DNA of 64,000 nt from an uncultured Pseudomonadales bacterium (GCA_943842505.1 CALTDI010000008.1:214330-278329); one strand, 5' to 3'; positions 34,266-43,994 are shown, counted from the first letter of the stretch. The notes: generated by a model from the sequence alone, not told the origin. Program-made: numbers and translations.

Positions 34266-35849
34266 TTAGGCATTTTTTGCCAGCCGTACTCGCTCCTGCT
34301 CTACCAACACTCGGCGAAGAATTTTTCCAGAGGCGGCCTTTGGGATTTCAGAGACGATGTCGAGGAGCCGAATCTTTTTATGGGGTGCTACCTGCTCGGC
34401 TACCCATTGCATGATTTCCTCGGGAGAAATCTCTTCCTTTAAGACGACAAAGGCCTTGGGTATCTCCCCGGCTTCCTCGTTAGGGCTTGGAATTACGGCC
34501 GCATCGGCGATAGATTCATGGCTGAGTAATAAGGCCTCCAGTTCGGCGGGAGCGACCTGATAGCCTTTGTATTTGATAAGCTCCTTCACGCGATCGACGA
34601 TATAGAAAAAACCATCATCATCGACATAGCCGATATCGCCAGAATGAAACCAGCCATCGGCATCGATTGTGTTCGCAGTCGCTTCCTCATTGTTTAGATA
34701 GCCCGCCATCACATGGGGGCCATAGATTAACACCTCGCCTCTTTCGTTAGGGCCCAGTTCAGCACCGGTTTCAGTATCTATAATTTTGGAAAGCGTATTC
34801 GGCAATACTGGGCCCACTGAACCGGACTTCCCGGCTGACTCGGCGGCAGGGTTTACATGGGATGCGCCAGACACTTCCGTTAAGCCATAGCCCTGGTAGA
34901 TCTGACAATTCAGTCTGGCCGAACAGGCCGTCTCTAGATCCTCGCCCAGGGGAGCGGCGCCACAACCGATAACTCTAACGCTCGAAACATCATAGTTATC
35001 AACGACAGGATGTTTCGCCAGTGCGAGAACGATTGGAGGGACGAGGTTGAGGCAGGTGATCTTATAGTCCTGCACTATCTGCAAGAACTGTTCGATATCG
35101 AATCGAGGCATCGTTACCAGGGTGGCTCCCCTATAGATTGACAGATTGAGTATCAAGACCATGCCGTAGATATGAAAGAAGGGGAGCACGCCAATCATGC
35201 TGTCGCTTTCATCTATCGGGTTTGGTTGGCAGGAGAGAATCATATTCGAGATTAGGTTCTCGTGAGTGAGCATGACTCCCTTCGATAGACCGGTCGTGCC
35301 GCTGGAATAGGGCAGCGCGACTAGATCTGTTTTGGGGTTGATAGTGACGGAGGGCGCATCGCCAGTATTATTGAGTAGGTCGGAGAATGGGGTAACTCCT
35401 TCGATGCCGCTGCTGTCGCCTAGGACAAAGATTTCTTCTATGCCAGTTTCCCTGGCGGCAGGGAGTGCGCGATCTAGGAATTCCGGAATAGTGAGCAGGA
35501 AACGTGCGCCGGAATCGGTGAACTGATGGATCAGGTCGCTAGTCGAATACAGGGAATTTACGGTGGTGTTGATCCCGCCTACGGCAGCGACACCGAGAAA
35601 CGCCACGGCATATTCGGGCGCATTTGGGATGAATGTAGCGAAGACGTCGCCTTTCTTAAAGTCGCGCTGATCAAGCCCGGCGGCAAAGTGCTGGATCTGC
35701 TTTGTCAGTTGCGTATAACTGAGCGTCCTTCCTGTTGAGCCATCGACGAGGGCAGGCTTGTCTCCCAACTCTTTGGCGCGAGTAAGAACCACAGAGCAGA
35801 GGTCTGAGTCTGGAATTTCCAGATCTGGATGTTTACTTTTAAATAGCAC
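34266..35849 (-). CDS. Acyl-CoA synthetase / 4-coumarate-CoA ligase-like
   Basis: A 527-residue ANL-superfamily enzyme starting at GTG 35849 with AAGGAG 9 bases upstream. Core motifs: phosphate loop YSSGTTGLSKGV (about 178-189), YQGYGLTEVSG, WFHSGDIGYVD, and the C-terminal lysine motif AASGKILRR. It activates a carboxylic acid to acyl-CoA with ATP. The sequence resembles the 4-coumarate/medium-chain acyl group; the substrate is not determined. A rimO promoter lies in the 82 bp downstream, so rimO may be read independently. Confidence 0.92.
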   Translation of the reverse strand: MLFKSKHPDLEIPDSDLCSVVLTRAKELGDKPALVDGSTGRTLSYTQLTKQIQHFAAGLDQRDFKKGDVFATFIPNAPEYAVAFLGVAAVGGINTTVNSLYSTSDLIHQFTDSGARFLLTIPEFLDRALPAARETGIEEIFVLGDSSGIEGVTPFSDLLNNTGDAPSVTINPKTDLVALPYSSGTTGLSKGVMLTHENLISNMILSCQPNPIDESDSMIGVLPFFHIYGMVLILNLSIYRGATLVTMPRFDIEQFLQIVQDYKITCLNLVPPIVLALAKHPVVDNYDVSSVRVIGCGAAPLGEDLETACSARLNCQIYQGYGLTEVSGASHVNPAAESAGKSGSVGPVLPNTLSKIIDTETGAELGPNERGEVLIYGPHVMAGYLNNEEATANTIDADGWFHSGDIGYVDDDGFFYIVDRVKELIKYKGYQVAPAELEALLLSHESIADAAVIPSPNEEAGEIPKAFVVLKEEISPEEIMQWVAEQVAPHKKIRLLDIVSEIPKAASGKILRRVLVEQERVRLAKNA

Positions 35850-35985
35850 GCGTTAGTTCTCCTTAGGTAATCGTATGGATCAATCCGGAATAGACCAATG
35901 CCTGACTCTATGACAGCGGGAAGAAAAGCTCAATGGTGTTGCTGGGTCTGTCGTTTAAGCTATTTGGGATATCGATGGAGCGCTC

Positions 35986-36489
35986 TTACAATTTATTAAA
36001 TTCTTCGTGATAGGAGATCGTGCCACTGCGATTTTCTAGAAAGCCATTTTCTAGTTCTGCAATCATGAATACATCCTCTGGCACATCGTAGTCAGATTTG
36101 AGATTAAACTTTCTAGAATTCTCGAATCCAAATTTAGGGTAGTATTCAGGATGCCCAAGAACAGCTACGGCACCAATGTTCGATTTCCGGCACAGCTTGA
36201 GCCCGGCTTCAACCAAGGCGCTACCGATACCCTTTCTTTGCAATTCTGGAAGGACTGCCATTGGTGCCAATCCCATTAGTCTTAATGAGGCAGTAGAGTC
36301 CAGGGTGACTGGCGAGAAAAGAATATGACCTACCGGCCGGCCATCTACTACCGCGACAAGAGAGAGTAGAGTCTTTGCGTTTTTACGCAGCGCAGCAACT
36401 AACTGACTCTCGCCAGCGCCGGGAAACGCAGCCAGATGGATGGCTTCGATGTGGGCAAAGTCATCTTTAGTTTCTTCCCTAATAAGCAT
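35986..36489 (-). CDS. GNAT N-acetyltransferase (YhbS-like)
   Basis: A 167-residue acetyltransferase. ATG 36489 (MLIREETKDDF) is taken as start because that is where the family fold begins. The acetyl-CoA loop is ELQRKGIGSALV (Q/RxxGxG/A), preceded by GLAPMAVLP and followed by AVAVLGHPEYYPKFGF, as in the YhbS group. It overlaps the end of the upstream GNAT gene by 11 bp, suggesting coupled translation. The acceptor substrate is unknown. Confidence 0.88.
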   Translation of the reverse strand: MLIREETKDDFAHIEAIHLAAFPGAGESQLVAALRKNAKTLLSLVAVVDGRPVGHILFSPVTLDSTASLRLMGLAPMAVLPELQRKGIGSALVEAGLKLCRKSNIGAVAVLGHPEYYPKFGFENSRKFNLKSDYDVPEDVFMIAELENGFLENRSGTISYHEEFNKL

Positions 36490-36910
36490 CGAGTTGCACA
36501 ACCGCAAAATGATGGCTGGTAATATCGAAGCCTTCTCTTAGGTAGAACTTGTGAGCCCCGTAGCGTGTGACGCCGGAGTCCAGGTGAAGTTGTTGGCAGC
36601 CATTCTCTTTGGCATGTTGTTTGAGCCAGTCGACAAGGACTTTCCCTGCGCCGCTGGAGCGATGTGCCTCGCAGGTGACGAGGTCATCGACATAGATATG
36701 TTTCTTCCAGGCAAGCTTCTGTCCAAGCAGAAAACCGGCTACGCAGAGGACATCTGCACCCTCTTGGACGTAGGCAATGCGGTAGCCATCTTTCTGCTGT
36801 GATTGAATCTGCGCGATGAGGCTGTCTGAAGAATACTGTGGTCTAAGTTGCAGCAACACCGGCGCTATGAGTCTTAGTTCCTCCAGGCTTTCGGCGATTT
36901 TGACTTGCAT
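36479..36910 (-). CDS. GNAT N-acetyltransferase
   Basis: A 143-residue single-domain acetyltransferase. The acetyl-CoA pyrophosphate loop is AHRSSGAGKVLVDWL (about 83-97), followed by the fourth-strand LHLDSGVTRYGAHKFYLREGFD, typical of GNATs. GAGGAGCACCTC precedes the ATG directly, an unusually strong ribosome site. It is the first gene of a two-GNAT unit; possibly one modifies the same class of amine as the other. Confidence 0.9.
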   Translation of the reverse strand: MQVKIAESLEELRLIAPVLLQLRPQYSSDSLIAQIQSQQKDGYRIAYVQEGADVLCVAGFLLGQKLAWKKHIYVDDLVTCEAHRSSGAGKVLVDWLKQHAKENGCQQLHLDSGVTRYGAHKFYLREGFDITSHHFAVVQLDAY

Positions 36911-37012
36911 GAGGTGCTCCTCTATTTCATTCTAGGATTTCACTTCTTCACTGAGCTGGGGCATCGGATATTTTTTGGGTATACGGCGGTTCGTTTTTTA
37001 GTACACCGAATC

Positions 37013-37660
37013 TCAAGAGCCGGACAACAGGCCGCTCTGTGCGATGCCGTCAAAAATAAACTGTACGGCGAGCGCCGATAGCAATACACCGAATACGCGC
37101 GTTACAACATGCATGCCGGTTACCCCAAACAGTTGCTGTATTCTTGAGGCAAGTAATAGCATGATGAAGGTAAGTAGTATGATCGCGAGTAGAGAGGCTA
37201 CCACGGTGAACTGCAGTACGAGATCGCCTTCGCTGTTAGCCATGAGCAGGATTACGGCTCCCATGGCCCCTGGCCCAGCAATTAGCGGCGTGGCCAGGGG
37301 GAACACAGCGATATCGCGTTTGCCCAAAGCCTCCTGTTCTTCTTCTTCGGTGGTGGAGGTGCTGCCAGATGTGCGCGCGAAAACCATGTCGATACCGATT
37401 AACAGGAGCAAGATCCCGCCGCCAGTGCGCAGGGCTGCGAGGGAGATGCCGAGACCGGCGAGTAGATATTCTCCGATGAGGGCAAATAATACTAGAATGC
37501 CGGTCGCGATTAGCGTTCCCCGAATTGCCATGCTGCGACGGCGCTTGGGTGTTTCCGTAGCTGTGAGACCGGCATAGACGGCAGCCACATCGAGCGGACC
37601 GATGGTGGCGAAGAAGGTTGCCATGGCAACGGTTGCGGTCTCTATTATTACTTCATCCAT
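37013..37660 (-). CDS. MarC-family inner-membrane protein
   Basis: A 215-residue protein with six predicted membrane helices of the MarC/UPF0056 family. PLDVAAVYAGLTATETPKRRRSMA, GGGILLLLIGIDMVF and the central ALGKRDIAVFPLATPLIAGPGAMGAVILL are characteristic (the last contains the conserved PLAxPLIAGPG). Despite the name, a role in antibiotic resistance is not supported for the family; function unknown. Confidence 0.92.
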   Translation of the reverse strand: MDEVIIETATVAMATFFATIGPLDVAAVYAGLTATETPKRRRSMAIRGTLIATGILVLFALIGEYLLAGLGISLAALRTGGGILLLLIGIDMVFARTSGSTSTTEEEEQEALGKRDIAVFPLATPLIAGPGAMGAVILLMANSEGDLVLQFTVVASLLAIILLTFIMLLLASRIQQLFGVTGMHVVTRVFGVLLSALAVQFIFDGIAQSGLLSGS

Positions 37661-37700
37661 AGTCTTTTAATTCTGTATCTCGTTTGTAGTCGCTGTGATT

Positions 37701-38408
37701 CTAATGCGACAGCGCTTCTTTTATTGCCCGTTCGGCGTGTATGGCTGTGGTGTCGTAGAGCGGTATAGCCGTGTGTTCCTGCTGAACCAGTAACGCTATC
37801 TCGGTGCAGCCTAAAATAACAGCTTCTGCGCCGCTCTGTGCGAGGCTATCTATAATCTTCAAATATCTGCTACGGGATTCTTCATCGATGATGCCCAGGC
37901 AGAGTTCCTTATAGATAACATCATGTATATCGGCACGATCGGCTTCTTCGGGCACCAAAACTTCGATGTCATAGTTCTCGGATATCCGCTTCTTGTAGAA
38001 GTCTTGCTCCATGGTGAAGCGCGTGCCCAGCAGACCTACTTTCTTAATGCCGTCAGCACTGAGGCGTTCGGCGGTCGCATCCGCAATGTGGAGGATGGGT
38101 ATGGATATCTTCTGTTGAATCTGTGGAGCTACCTTGTGCATAGTGTTGGTGCAGATTAAAAGGAAATCGGCACCAGCCTTCTCGATAGCCATAGCAGCCT
38201 CGGCCAAAATGACAGCCGTTCCGTCCCAATCGTCAATATGTTGTAATTTCTCGATCTCCTCGAAGTCGACGCTCACCAGGCAAACTTTTGCCGAATGTAA
38301 TCCTCCGAGTTCGGCCTTGATGCCCTCGTTAAGATCACGGTAGTAGCTGGCCGTGGATTCCCAGCTCATGCCGCCCAACAGGCCGATTGTTTTTTGTTTA
38401 GCTCTCAT
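37701..38408 (-). CDS. Aspartate/glutamate racemase family protein
   Basis: A 235-residue PLP-independent racemase. Both catalytic cysteines are present: CTNTMH (about residue 86) and LGCTEI (about 200). The N-terminal GLLGGMSWESTASYYRDLN and the length match the YgeA/aspartate racemase group. It interconverts L- and D-Asp/Glu or related amino acids. It is 40 bp upstream of marC on the same strand. A D-amino-acid-oxidase-like gene (21932-23053) is elsewhere in the window, not linked. Confidence 0.92.
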   Translation of the reverse strand: MRAKQKTIGLLGGMSWESTASYYRDLNEGIKAELGGLHSAKVCLVSVDFEEIEKLQHIDDWDGTAVILAEAAMAIEKAGADFLLICTNTMHKVAPQIQQKISIPILHIADATAERLSADGIKKVGLLGTRFTMEQDFYKKRISENYDIEVLVPEEADRADIHDVIYKELCLGIIDEESRSRYLKIIDSLAQSGAEAVILGCTEIALLVQQEHTAIPLYDTTAIHAERAIKEALSH

Positions 38409-38670
38409 CAGCCTGCCTATTGATTCTTCGGTTGTTCAGGGTTCATTATTGTAGTCTGAAGGTGCAGGGTTAACTGTCAATAATTACTAAGTGCCACTTC
38501 TAACTATATATCGCCGGCGCTAATTAGTTTGTTTTTCTAGGTATACTGTCAAGGAATGACCTTGGAAAGGGCGCCTATTCTATTCCGAAATACTTGAAGG
38601 CACCAGAATTACCAGAGTTTTCAAGCCGAGGATAGATTAAACTGATGGGCAGTGCTGGAGGCGAGCGTTC

Positions 38671-39405
38671 ATGAATTTAAAAATATACATAAAATACAAT
38701 AAGTTGAGGTCAGTAAAGAGCATTTTCGGCCTGCTGCTAGTGTTGTGCATTCTGCAGGGAGGGCAGCGAGCAATTGCCCAGAATGGCGATGCTCAGGTTC
38801 CAGAGGAATTTGTAGAACTTCAGGCATTCATACCAGGTATTCAGGTTGAACTGCGTTATTTCAGCGCGAACAATTTCGTAGGCAGCGTAGTCGATGGCTA
38901 TCATGCCGAGCGGGTCTTCATGACCAGAGAGGCCGCCGAAGCACTCGCCAAGGTGCAGGCGGAAGTTACGGCCTTTGGTCTTGGTTTGAAGGTGTTCGAT
39001 GCCTATCGCCCGCAACAGGCGGTGGATCATTTCGTGCGTTGGGCTCAAGACTTGGACGATACCAAGATGAAGGCAGTTTTCTACCCCGCTGTGGCAAAGG
39101 ACATCCTGTTCAGTGAAGGGTATATCTCGGCGCGCTCGGGTCACACTAGAGGGAGTACTATCGATCTGACGCTGGTCGATGGGGATACGGGGGAGGAGCT
39201 CGATATGGGTAGTCCATGGGATTTTTTCGATCCAGTATCCTGGCCAAGTAATCTGAACCTAACTGCACAGGCGCGGGCTAATAGGAGTCTGTTGGCCGCA
39301 GCCATGACCAAGCATGGGTTCAGGGCGATACGAACAGAGTGGTGGCATTTTATGCTCGCAGACGAACCCTTTCCAGATACCTACTTCGATTTTCCGATTA
39401 AATAA
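38671..39405 (+). CDS. D-alanyl-D-alanine dipeptidase (VanX/DdpX family)
   Basis: A 244-residue zinc dipeptidase with a signal sequence ending AIAQ, so probably periplasmic. The zinc motif is SGHTRGSTIDLTL (HxxxxxxD, about 154-166), the catalytic Glu and third zinc ligand are in TEWWHF near the C-terminus, and the Arg of FDAYRPQQA is the substrate-side one. GGAGG lies 9 bases before the ATG. VanX-type enzymes split D-Ala-D-Ala; without van genes nearby, a peptidoglycan recycling role is likelier. It leads a three-gene run. Confidence 0.92.
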   Translation: MNLKIYIKYNKLRSVKSIFGLLLVLCILQGGQRAIAQNGDAQVPEEFVELQAFIPGIQVELRYFSANNFVGSVVDGYHAERVFMTREAAEALAKVQAEVTAFGLGLKVFDAYRPQQAVDHFVRWAQDLDDTKMKAVFYPAVAKDILFSEGYISARSGHTRGSTIDLTLVDGDTGEELDMGSPWDFFDPVSWPSNLNLTAQARANRSLLAAAMTKHGFRAIRTEWWHFMLADEPFPDTYFDFPIK

Positions 39406-39419
39406 GAATTGGCAACGCT

Positions 39420-40097
39420 ATGAGTAAGATAAGAACAAGAGCGCAGATGCATTTCCCCACAGTACTGTTAACCCTTATCAGTATTATTCAAGCCTTGGCC
39501 CTGGAGTTAATGTGGTCGAAAATCGTAGATAGCGATTGGCTCTTGGTATTAGATTTTCAGGCTTTGATAGGTTGGGGCATGGTGATCGCCGCGTTCTTGG
39601 GAATACTGCAGATATGGGTGATGTACTCGACCATGGTAATGGGTTTTATCTGGCAGCCCCAACTCAGAGATTCCATCGTGCCTTTCATAATTGGCATTCA
39701 ACAATTCATGTTGATCGCACTAATTGGTGAGGAGTTTACTACCCTGTGGCTTTACGTGCTCGGCTCAATTTTCATATCGGGTAACTGGGTGTCCCATAGT
39801 AGTTTCAAGCGTGCGCGTCAGGACCCAGAGAATGACGACTTCTTCGGTAACAGGAAGCCTGCGACCCTGCGCGACTTTTGGCCAGCAATAACGATAGTGC
39901 TCATTCTTGTCGTAATGGGTCTTGCGATTGATATGACCCAGAACCAGACCTGGCTTCCTGTGCTGGCCCTGGTCCTCGCCAATGCAGTTCTAATCTACCA
40001 GACATTCAGATTTCGCATGTTATGGCGCCTGATAATGGGCTTGAATGTGGCGAGTCAGATTGCAGCCGCCCCTGAGGAAGAAGTTGATGAGGAGTGA
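39420..40097 (+). CDS. Membrane protein, hypothetical
   Basis: A 225-residue protein I cannot place. There are about six membrane helices: four in the N-terminal half (beginning VLLTLISIIQALALEL) then a charged loop with ARQDPENDDFFGNRKP, and two in the C-terminal half (FWPAITIVLILVVMGLAI, WLPVLALVLANAVLI), and an acidic tail EEEVDEE. It starts 14 bp after the dipeptidase and ends 9 bp before the esterase, so the three are almost surely one operon. Confidence 0.75.
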   Translation: MSKIRTRAQMHFPTVLLTLISIIQALALELMWSKIVDSDWLLVLDFQALIGWGMVIAAFLGILQIWVMYSTMVMGFIWQPQLRDSIVPFIIGIQQFMLIALIGEEFTTLWLYVLGSIFISGNWVSHSSFKRARQDPENDDFFGNRKPATLRDFWPAITIVLILVVMGLAIDMTQNQTWLPVLALVLANAVLIYQTFRFRMLWRLIMGLNVASQIAAAPEEEVDEE

Positions 40098-40106
40098 GGG
40101 GCGGTC

Positions 40107-40859
40107 GTGAGGTGCCTAATTGGTCTACTTAGTTTGAGTTGTAGCTCTCTGGTTTTCGCCGATGGTGACTTGAGCGATAATATTCGTTTCTCCAGTGAGG
40201 CTCTGGGTTACGACCTGCAATACAGAGTCTATGAGCCCGAGGGTACGCGCAGAAATGCGAAACTGCCGACACTCTATATTACCGATGGTCAGTGGTATAT
40301 CTCCCGTGGTGAGCTTCCTAAACTACTCGATGCAGAAATAGCGGCGGGTAATATCGATCCGCTTCTAGTCGTGTTTGTCGATAGTCGCAATCCCGATAGG
40401 CTGCAGCAGAATCGACGCAACCAACAATTTTTCTGCAATCCGCGTTATGTCGATTTTTTCACCGAAGAGCTGCTGCCTGCCATAGACAGGGAATATCCGA
40501 CCGCTGGGACTCGTGATGGAAGAGTTATTCTGGGGCTATCCTTCGGCGCTCGTAACAGTGCCTGCTTCGGTTTAATGGCCCATGAAAGCTTCGCCGGAAT
40601 TGCGATGCAGTCACCGGCAAACAGCGAGATGGTAGACGAACTTCGCTTCCAGTATATGGCGCAGGAAAAATTACCGCTTAAAATTTTCATGAGCGTTGGT
40701 ACTGTCAACGACAATACCCAGGCGGGCCAGCAATTCATGGAGACGCTCAAATTTCAGGAATACGATCTGACTTACCGTGAGGTGAATGAGGGGCATGATT
40801 GGGATAACTGGGGCCCTTTGCTAGACGATGTCTTGCACACATTCTTTCGCAAAGAGTGA
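40107..40859 (+). CDS. Secreted alpha/beta esterase (Fes / esterase D-like)
   Basis: A 250-residue hydrolase starting at GTG 40107, with signal peptide (ending VFADG). TLYITDGQWY, the nucleophile elbow GLSFGARNS and EGHDWDNWGP with the catalytic His follow the pattern of IroE/Fes and other esterase-D type enzymes. Some in this group cleave siderophore esters, but no siderophore genes are nearby, so 'carboxylesterase' is the safe call. Last gene of the run starting at 38671. Confidence 0.85.
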   Translation: MRCLIGLLSLSCSSLVFADGDLSDNIRFSSEALGYDLQYRVYEPEGTRRNAKLPTLYITDGQWYISRGELPKLLDAEIAAGNIDPLLVVFVDSRNPDRLQQNRRNQQFFCNPRYVDFFTEELLPAIDREYPTAGTRDGRVILGLSFGARNSACFGLMAHESFAGIAMQSPANSEMVDELRFQYMAQEKLPLKIFMSVGTVNDNTQAGQQFMETLKFQEYDLTYREVNEGHDWDNWGPLLDDVLHTFFRKE

Positions 40860-40879
40860 CTGGCTATTGCAGCTACTGC

Positions 40880-41982
40880 TCAGCAGTTGCCTGGCATCTC
40901 GCTTATCCAGCGACTTACCAGGTCTATGCCTTCCTTGTGAATCAGGGACCTGCCTAATTCCGGCATCATCTCATCCGGTTTCTCCGACCCCATTCTATAG
41001 AGCAAGATGGATTGCTGCGGCTGCCCGGGCACTATTGCGTAGCGTAGGTCGCCAGCGCCACCACCGGCAGCAACAGGTGGTTTACACACCCCGCGGTTGA
41101 TGGCTAGTGTCTGCGAGTTGTCGAGGATGAGACCTGAGGTGTCTGCCGCACCCTCTGGGTTATGGCAGTGCCCACATTGCATATTCAGATAGGCCAGCGC
41201 ACGTTCTTGCAGCGGGGCGGAAGGGTCCTGCCAGGCAGCTGAGCTCGGGAAAATTCTCGTCGCTACTTAGCCATCCCCGTGCCTGCATCTGCGCCAGCTG
41301 TGTGGGTTTGTCCATGTCGGGCGCAATAGCCTGTGCATTGAGTTGGCTGAAGGTGGCGCCTAGTGGGTGCATGTCGCCGTCGGGGTGAGCCGTAGTGTGA
41401 CACCCGGCACATTGATTCTCGTTAGGAACGAAATAGGTGAAATCGATTGTCTCTGGGCTCTGTCTGAGTGCTCAGGGAGACGGCTTTGCTCGCACCGGCG
41501 ACGCGCAGAAACGCTTCGGTCTGTTCATCATTCCAGACATAGGGAAAGGCATCCCAGCCGCCGCTTTTGCGCACCAGCAGTCTAGTCTCTATTAATTGGT
41601 TGTCACTAAGGCTCACCGTCTGCTTCCCTGTGTCAGCAACTTTTGCCAGTGTGGCATTCTCAGCGCGGGGATAGTAGAAGGTTTTACTCAGTATGGTACC
41701 CACCGGATAGTCTATTTCTCCCTGACTAATGTCAGCCTGCAAGCCGGAGGGAATCCACAGGGTGCGCAATTTATGCGCATAATCTGTGAACAATGGATTG
41801 TTTGGCCGAAATACCACGCTGGACTCACTGGGCACGAGTTCTTCTGCATCCACGGCGAAGAGTTGCCAATCCGAGAGTCGCAGCGGTCGTTCTGTCTCAT
41901 GAAAGACAGGAGGGGCCTCCGAACACGCGGCAAGGAGTAGGCAAGCGCTCAATAATGCCGAGCGCAGATTAAAGTCTGTCAT
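40880..41982 (-). pseudogene. SO2930-type dihaem c-type cytochrome, two frameshifts
   Basis: Three overlapping frames make one protein of about 365 residues. Part 1 (from ATG 41982) has a lipobox LLLAAC and FRPNNPLFTDYAHKLRTLWIP. Near 41459-41466, where TCTG is doubled, the frame shifts; part 2 then gives IDFTYFVPNENQCAGCHTTAHPDGD (haem 1, CAGCH) and MHPLGATFSQLN. At about 41243 one extra base shifts it again; part 3 continues AAWQDPSAPLQERALAYLNM then QCGHCHNPEGA (haem 2, CGHCH) and ends ISEMPGNC. Both shifts are equivalent to net +1. The intact protein would be a lipid-anchored electron carrier. It overlaps the upstream beta-helix gene by ATGA. Confidence 0.85.
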
Positions 41983-43187
41983 TGACTACTTGTGCTCATA
42001 GAGATCGGGGAAAGACGATCCAGCGCACAATCATGTGCGGTGGTATCGAAAGAGGGTTGTGCAAAGCCGTTGCTAGCATCCAGGCTTACAAAACTTGTGT
42101 CATCGGCCTCGGCGAAGCACAGGGCATCCGACGCCGTTTTGCCTTCTGCTAACATGCCATCCCAAACGATATCCGGTATCGGCTGTCCGGTAGCGGCCTG
42201 AAGTAGGGCAAGTGGTTCGGAATCGGGTGTTTCGCCACCGCCCTGGTATTGATTGTTATGAATATAGATGGCTTCAGGGAACGGGTCGTAGTTCGCATCG
42301 TCAATGGGCAGTTCGTTGATCAAATAGCTTACGATGAGTATGTTCGCGCTGTCATTATTTTCAAAATTATTTTCGAATACTTCGATATTGTCATTAGCCA
42401 TGATCATCAGGCCAGTACCAGCGGGAACGCCGGCTACAATATTGCCTTCGGGTGCGAAATTGCCGGTGTTGTTAGCAAAAATTTGATTGGCATAGACGCG
42501 CGTATTACGTCCGCCTTGGACTGGCAAATTGGGTAGATCGAAAACCAAAATACCGCCGGTGTTATTTGTAGCGACGTTATCGTGGACATCGGCAAATGTT
42601 GAATTTTCGATCTCTATTCCCGCCACATTGTATTCGGCACGGGAATTTCTAACGATGATCTGCGAGGACTGCCCGACATAGATGCCGGCGTCGGATGCGC
42701 CTATTGCGACAGCTTCATCGATAAGCACATTGTTCGACTGCACAGGATAGATTCCATAGGCACCGTTCGTGCTAAGCGGGCCACCTGTCCATTGAGTACG
42801 CACGCGTAATATTTGTACGTTATTGCTCTCATTGATCTTCAGGGCATCGCCAATCGTGTCCTCGATCGCCAGATCACGAATGACGAAATCGTTTGCACTA
42901 ACTAGAATGCCTTCCGCACCCTGCACCTGATTCTTAAACGACAGTATCGATGCATCCATGCCTTCGCCGGCGATGGTTACCCCAGAGACATTTAAAGAGA
43001 GGCTGCGAGTAATCTCATGCACGCCCGCCGGAATAGAAATAACATCACCGGATTGAGCCTGAATTAGTTGTTCCTGTAACGCTTCTTCGAAACTAAGCTC
43101 GGGCATAGCGGATTCTTCGCTGCCACAACTGATGAGCACAGCCATGGTGCTCGTGATTGCAAAGACTTGTAGGATTCGATTCTTCAT
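41979..43187 (-). CDS. Parallel beta-helix lipoprotein (partner of SO2930-type cytochrome)
   Basis: A 402-residue lipoprotein; ATG 43187 puts MKNRILQVF and lipobox VLISCG at the N-terminus (an in-frame ATG exists 21 bases upstream). The mature part is a right-handed beta-helix with many short repeats such as VTIAGEGMDASIL, NFVIRDLAIEDT, NVQILRVRTQW, NVLIDEAVAIGASDAGIYVGQS and NNTGGILVFDLP. Similar genes typically sit beside SO2930-family cytochromes, as here with a 4-bp overlap. It could bind or cleave a polysaccharide; no catalytic triad is evident. Confidence 0.87.
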   Translation of the reverse strand: MKNRILQVFAITSTMAVLISCGSEESAMPELSFEEALQEQLIQAQSGDVISIPAGVHEITRSLSLNVSGVTIAGEGMDASILSFKNQVQGAEGILVSANDFVIRDLAIEDTIGDALKINESNNVQILRVRTQWTGGPLSTNGAYGIYPVQSNNVLIDEAVAIGASDAGIYVGQSSQIIVRNSRAEYNVAGIEIENSTFADVHDNVATNNTGGILVFDLPNLPVQGGRNTRVYANQIFANNTGNFAPEGNIVAGVPAGTGLMIMANDNIEVFENNFENNDSANILIVSYLINELPIDDANYDPFPEAIYIHNNQYQGGGETPDSEPLALLQAATGQPIPDIVWDGMLAEGKTASDALCFAEADDTSFVSLDASNGFAQPSFDTTAHDCALDRLSPISMSTSSQ

Positions 43188-43308
43188 GTTGGTCCCATAT
43201 TTCCCCATGGCGCTAGTTTCGTTATCGATAGGCGCGCTCTCGGTGACTGAGTATATGATTCTTTCTCTTAGTGAGTAAACATGTGAGGGCTACAGCTAGC
43301 GCAATGAA

Positions 43309-43345
43309 AAATGGGTGGCTCGAAAACGAGCCACCCATCTGTGTT
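43309..43345 (-). terminator. Terminator of the cupin gene 43373-43834
   Basis: ATGGGTGGCTCG (43313-43324), AAAA, CGAGCCACCCAT (43329-43340): a perfect 12-bp stem, with A-run before it giving U5 on the minus strand. Confidence 0.92.
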
Positions 43346-43372
43346 CCTGCGACTTTTAATAGAGACTTTCTA

Positions 43373-43834
43373 TTAGGGGCGTGTGCGTGCGGCGTTATAG
43401 ACTGAGTCTGTTACGCCTTCTAACCAATTCACTTCGCCTTCGTAAATTGTCATCTGCAAAACGTCTTCATCGGGATGGGCGCCATGCCAATGCTCGCGGC
43501 CGGCAGGGGTCCACCAAGGTTCACCTGGGTGCATTTCCAGAAGTGGGCCACCTCGGTCCTGAGTTAGGCCTCGGCCTTCCTCAACCATGAGTAGTTGGCC
43601 CCAACTATGGCTGTGCCAATTAGAACGCACTCCCGCAGGGAAAATTAGTCGCAATGTGCTCACATCATCGCTGTCTGCGACGCGGGGTGATCCGCCCATG
43701 AAATTGCTTTGTTGTGCCGAGGTTTGATTTGCCTGCGTGCCCAGTACCAGCCAGCCTAGTACGAGTGCTGCGCAGACCGATGTGAAAATTTGTAGGGTTG
43801 AAGTCTTCTTCTGGTTATCGTTGTTGTGGCCCAT
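43373..43834 (-). CDS. Membrane-anchored or secreted cupin-domain protein
   Basis: A 153-residue protein; ATG 43834 has GGAGAG just upstream. The N-terminal hydrophobic segment (SVCAALVLGWLVLGTQA) is a signal peptide or anchor. The cupin domain has NWHSHSWGQLLMVEEGRGL (HxH and Glu) and EHWHGAHPDEDVLQM, giving four likely metal ligands. Quercetinase- or mannose-isomerase-like cupins share this pattern; the substrate is unknown. Confidence 0.85.
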   Translation of the reverse strand: MGHNNDNQKKTSTLQIFTSVCAALVLGWLVLGTQANQTSAQQSNFMGGSPRVADSDDVSTLRLIFPAGVRSNWHSHSWGQLLMVEEGRGLTQDRGGPLLEMHPGEPWWTPAGREHWHGAHPDEDVLQMTIYEGEVNWLEGVTDSVYNAARTRP

Positions 43835-43994
43835 TTTACTCTCCAGATTGTATTGGCTCTTAGCCTCTATAGAGTTAAACAATGCCGAATCAAAGTCAAC
43901 AAAACCTTGGATAGCCCGATGTGGGGGATGGTGGTATTCTTTCTCAAACTCAGCAAGGCTAGATCGCGGTCACCGGGCTATCAAGCATAATTAG

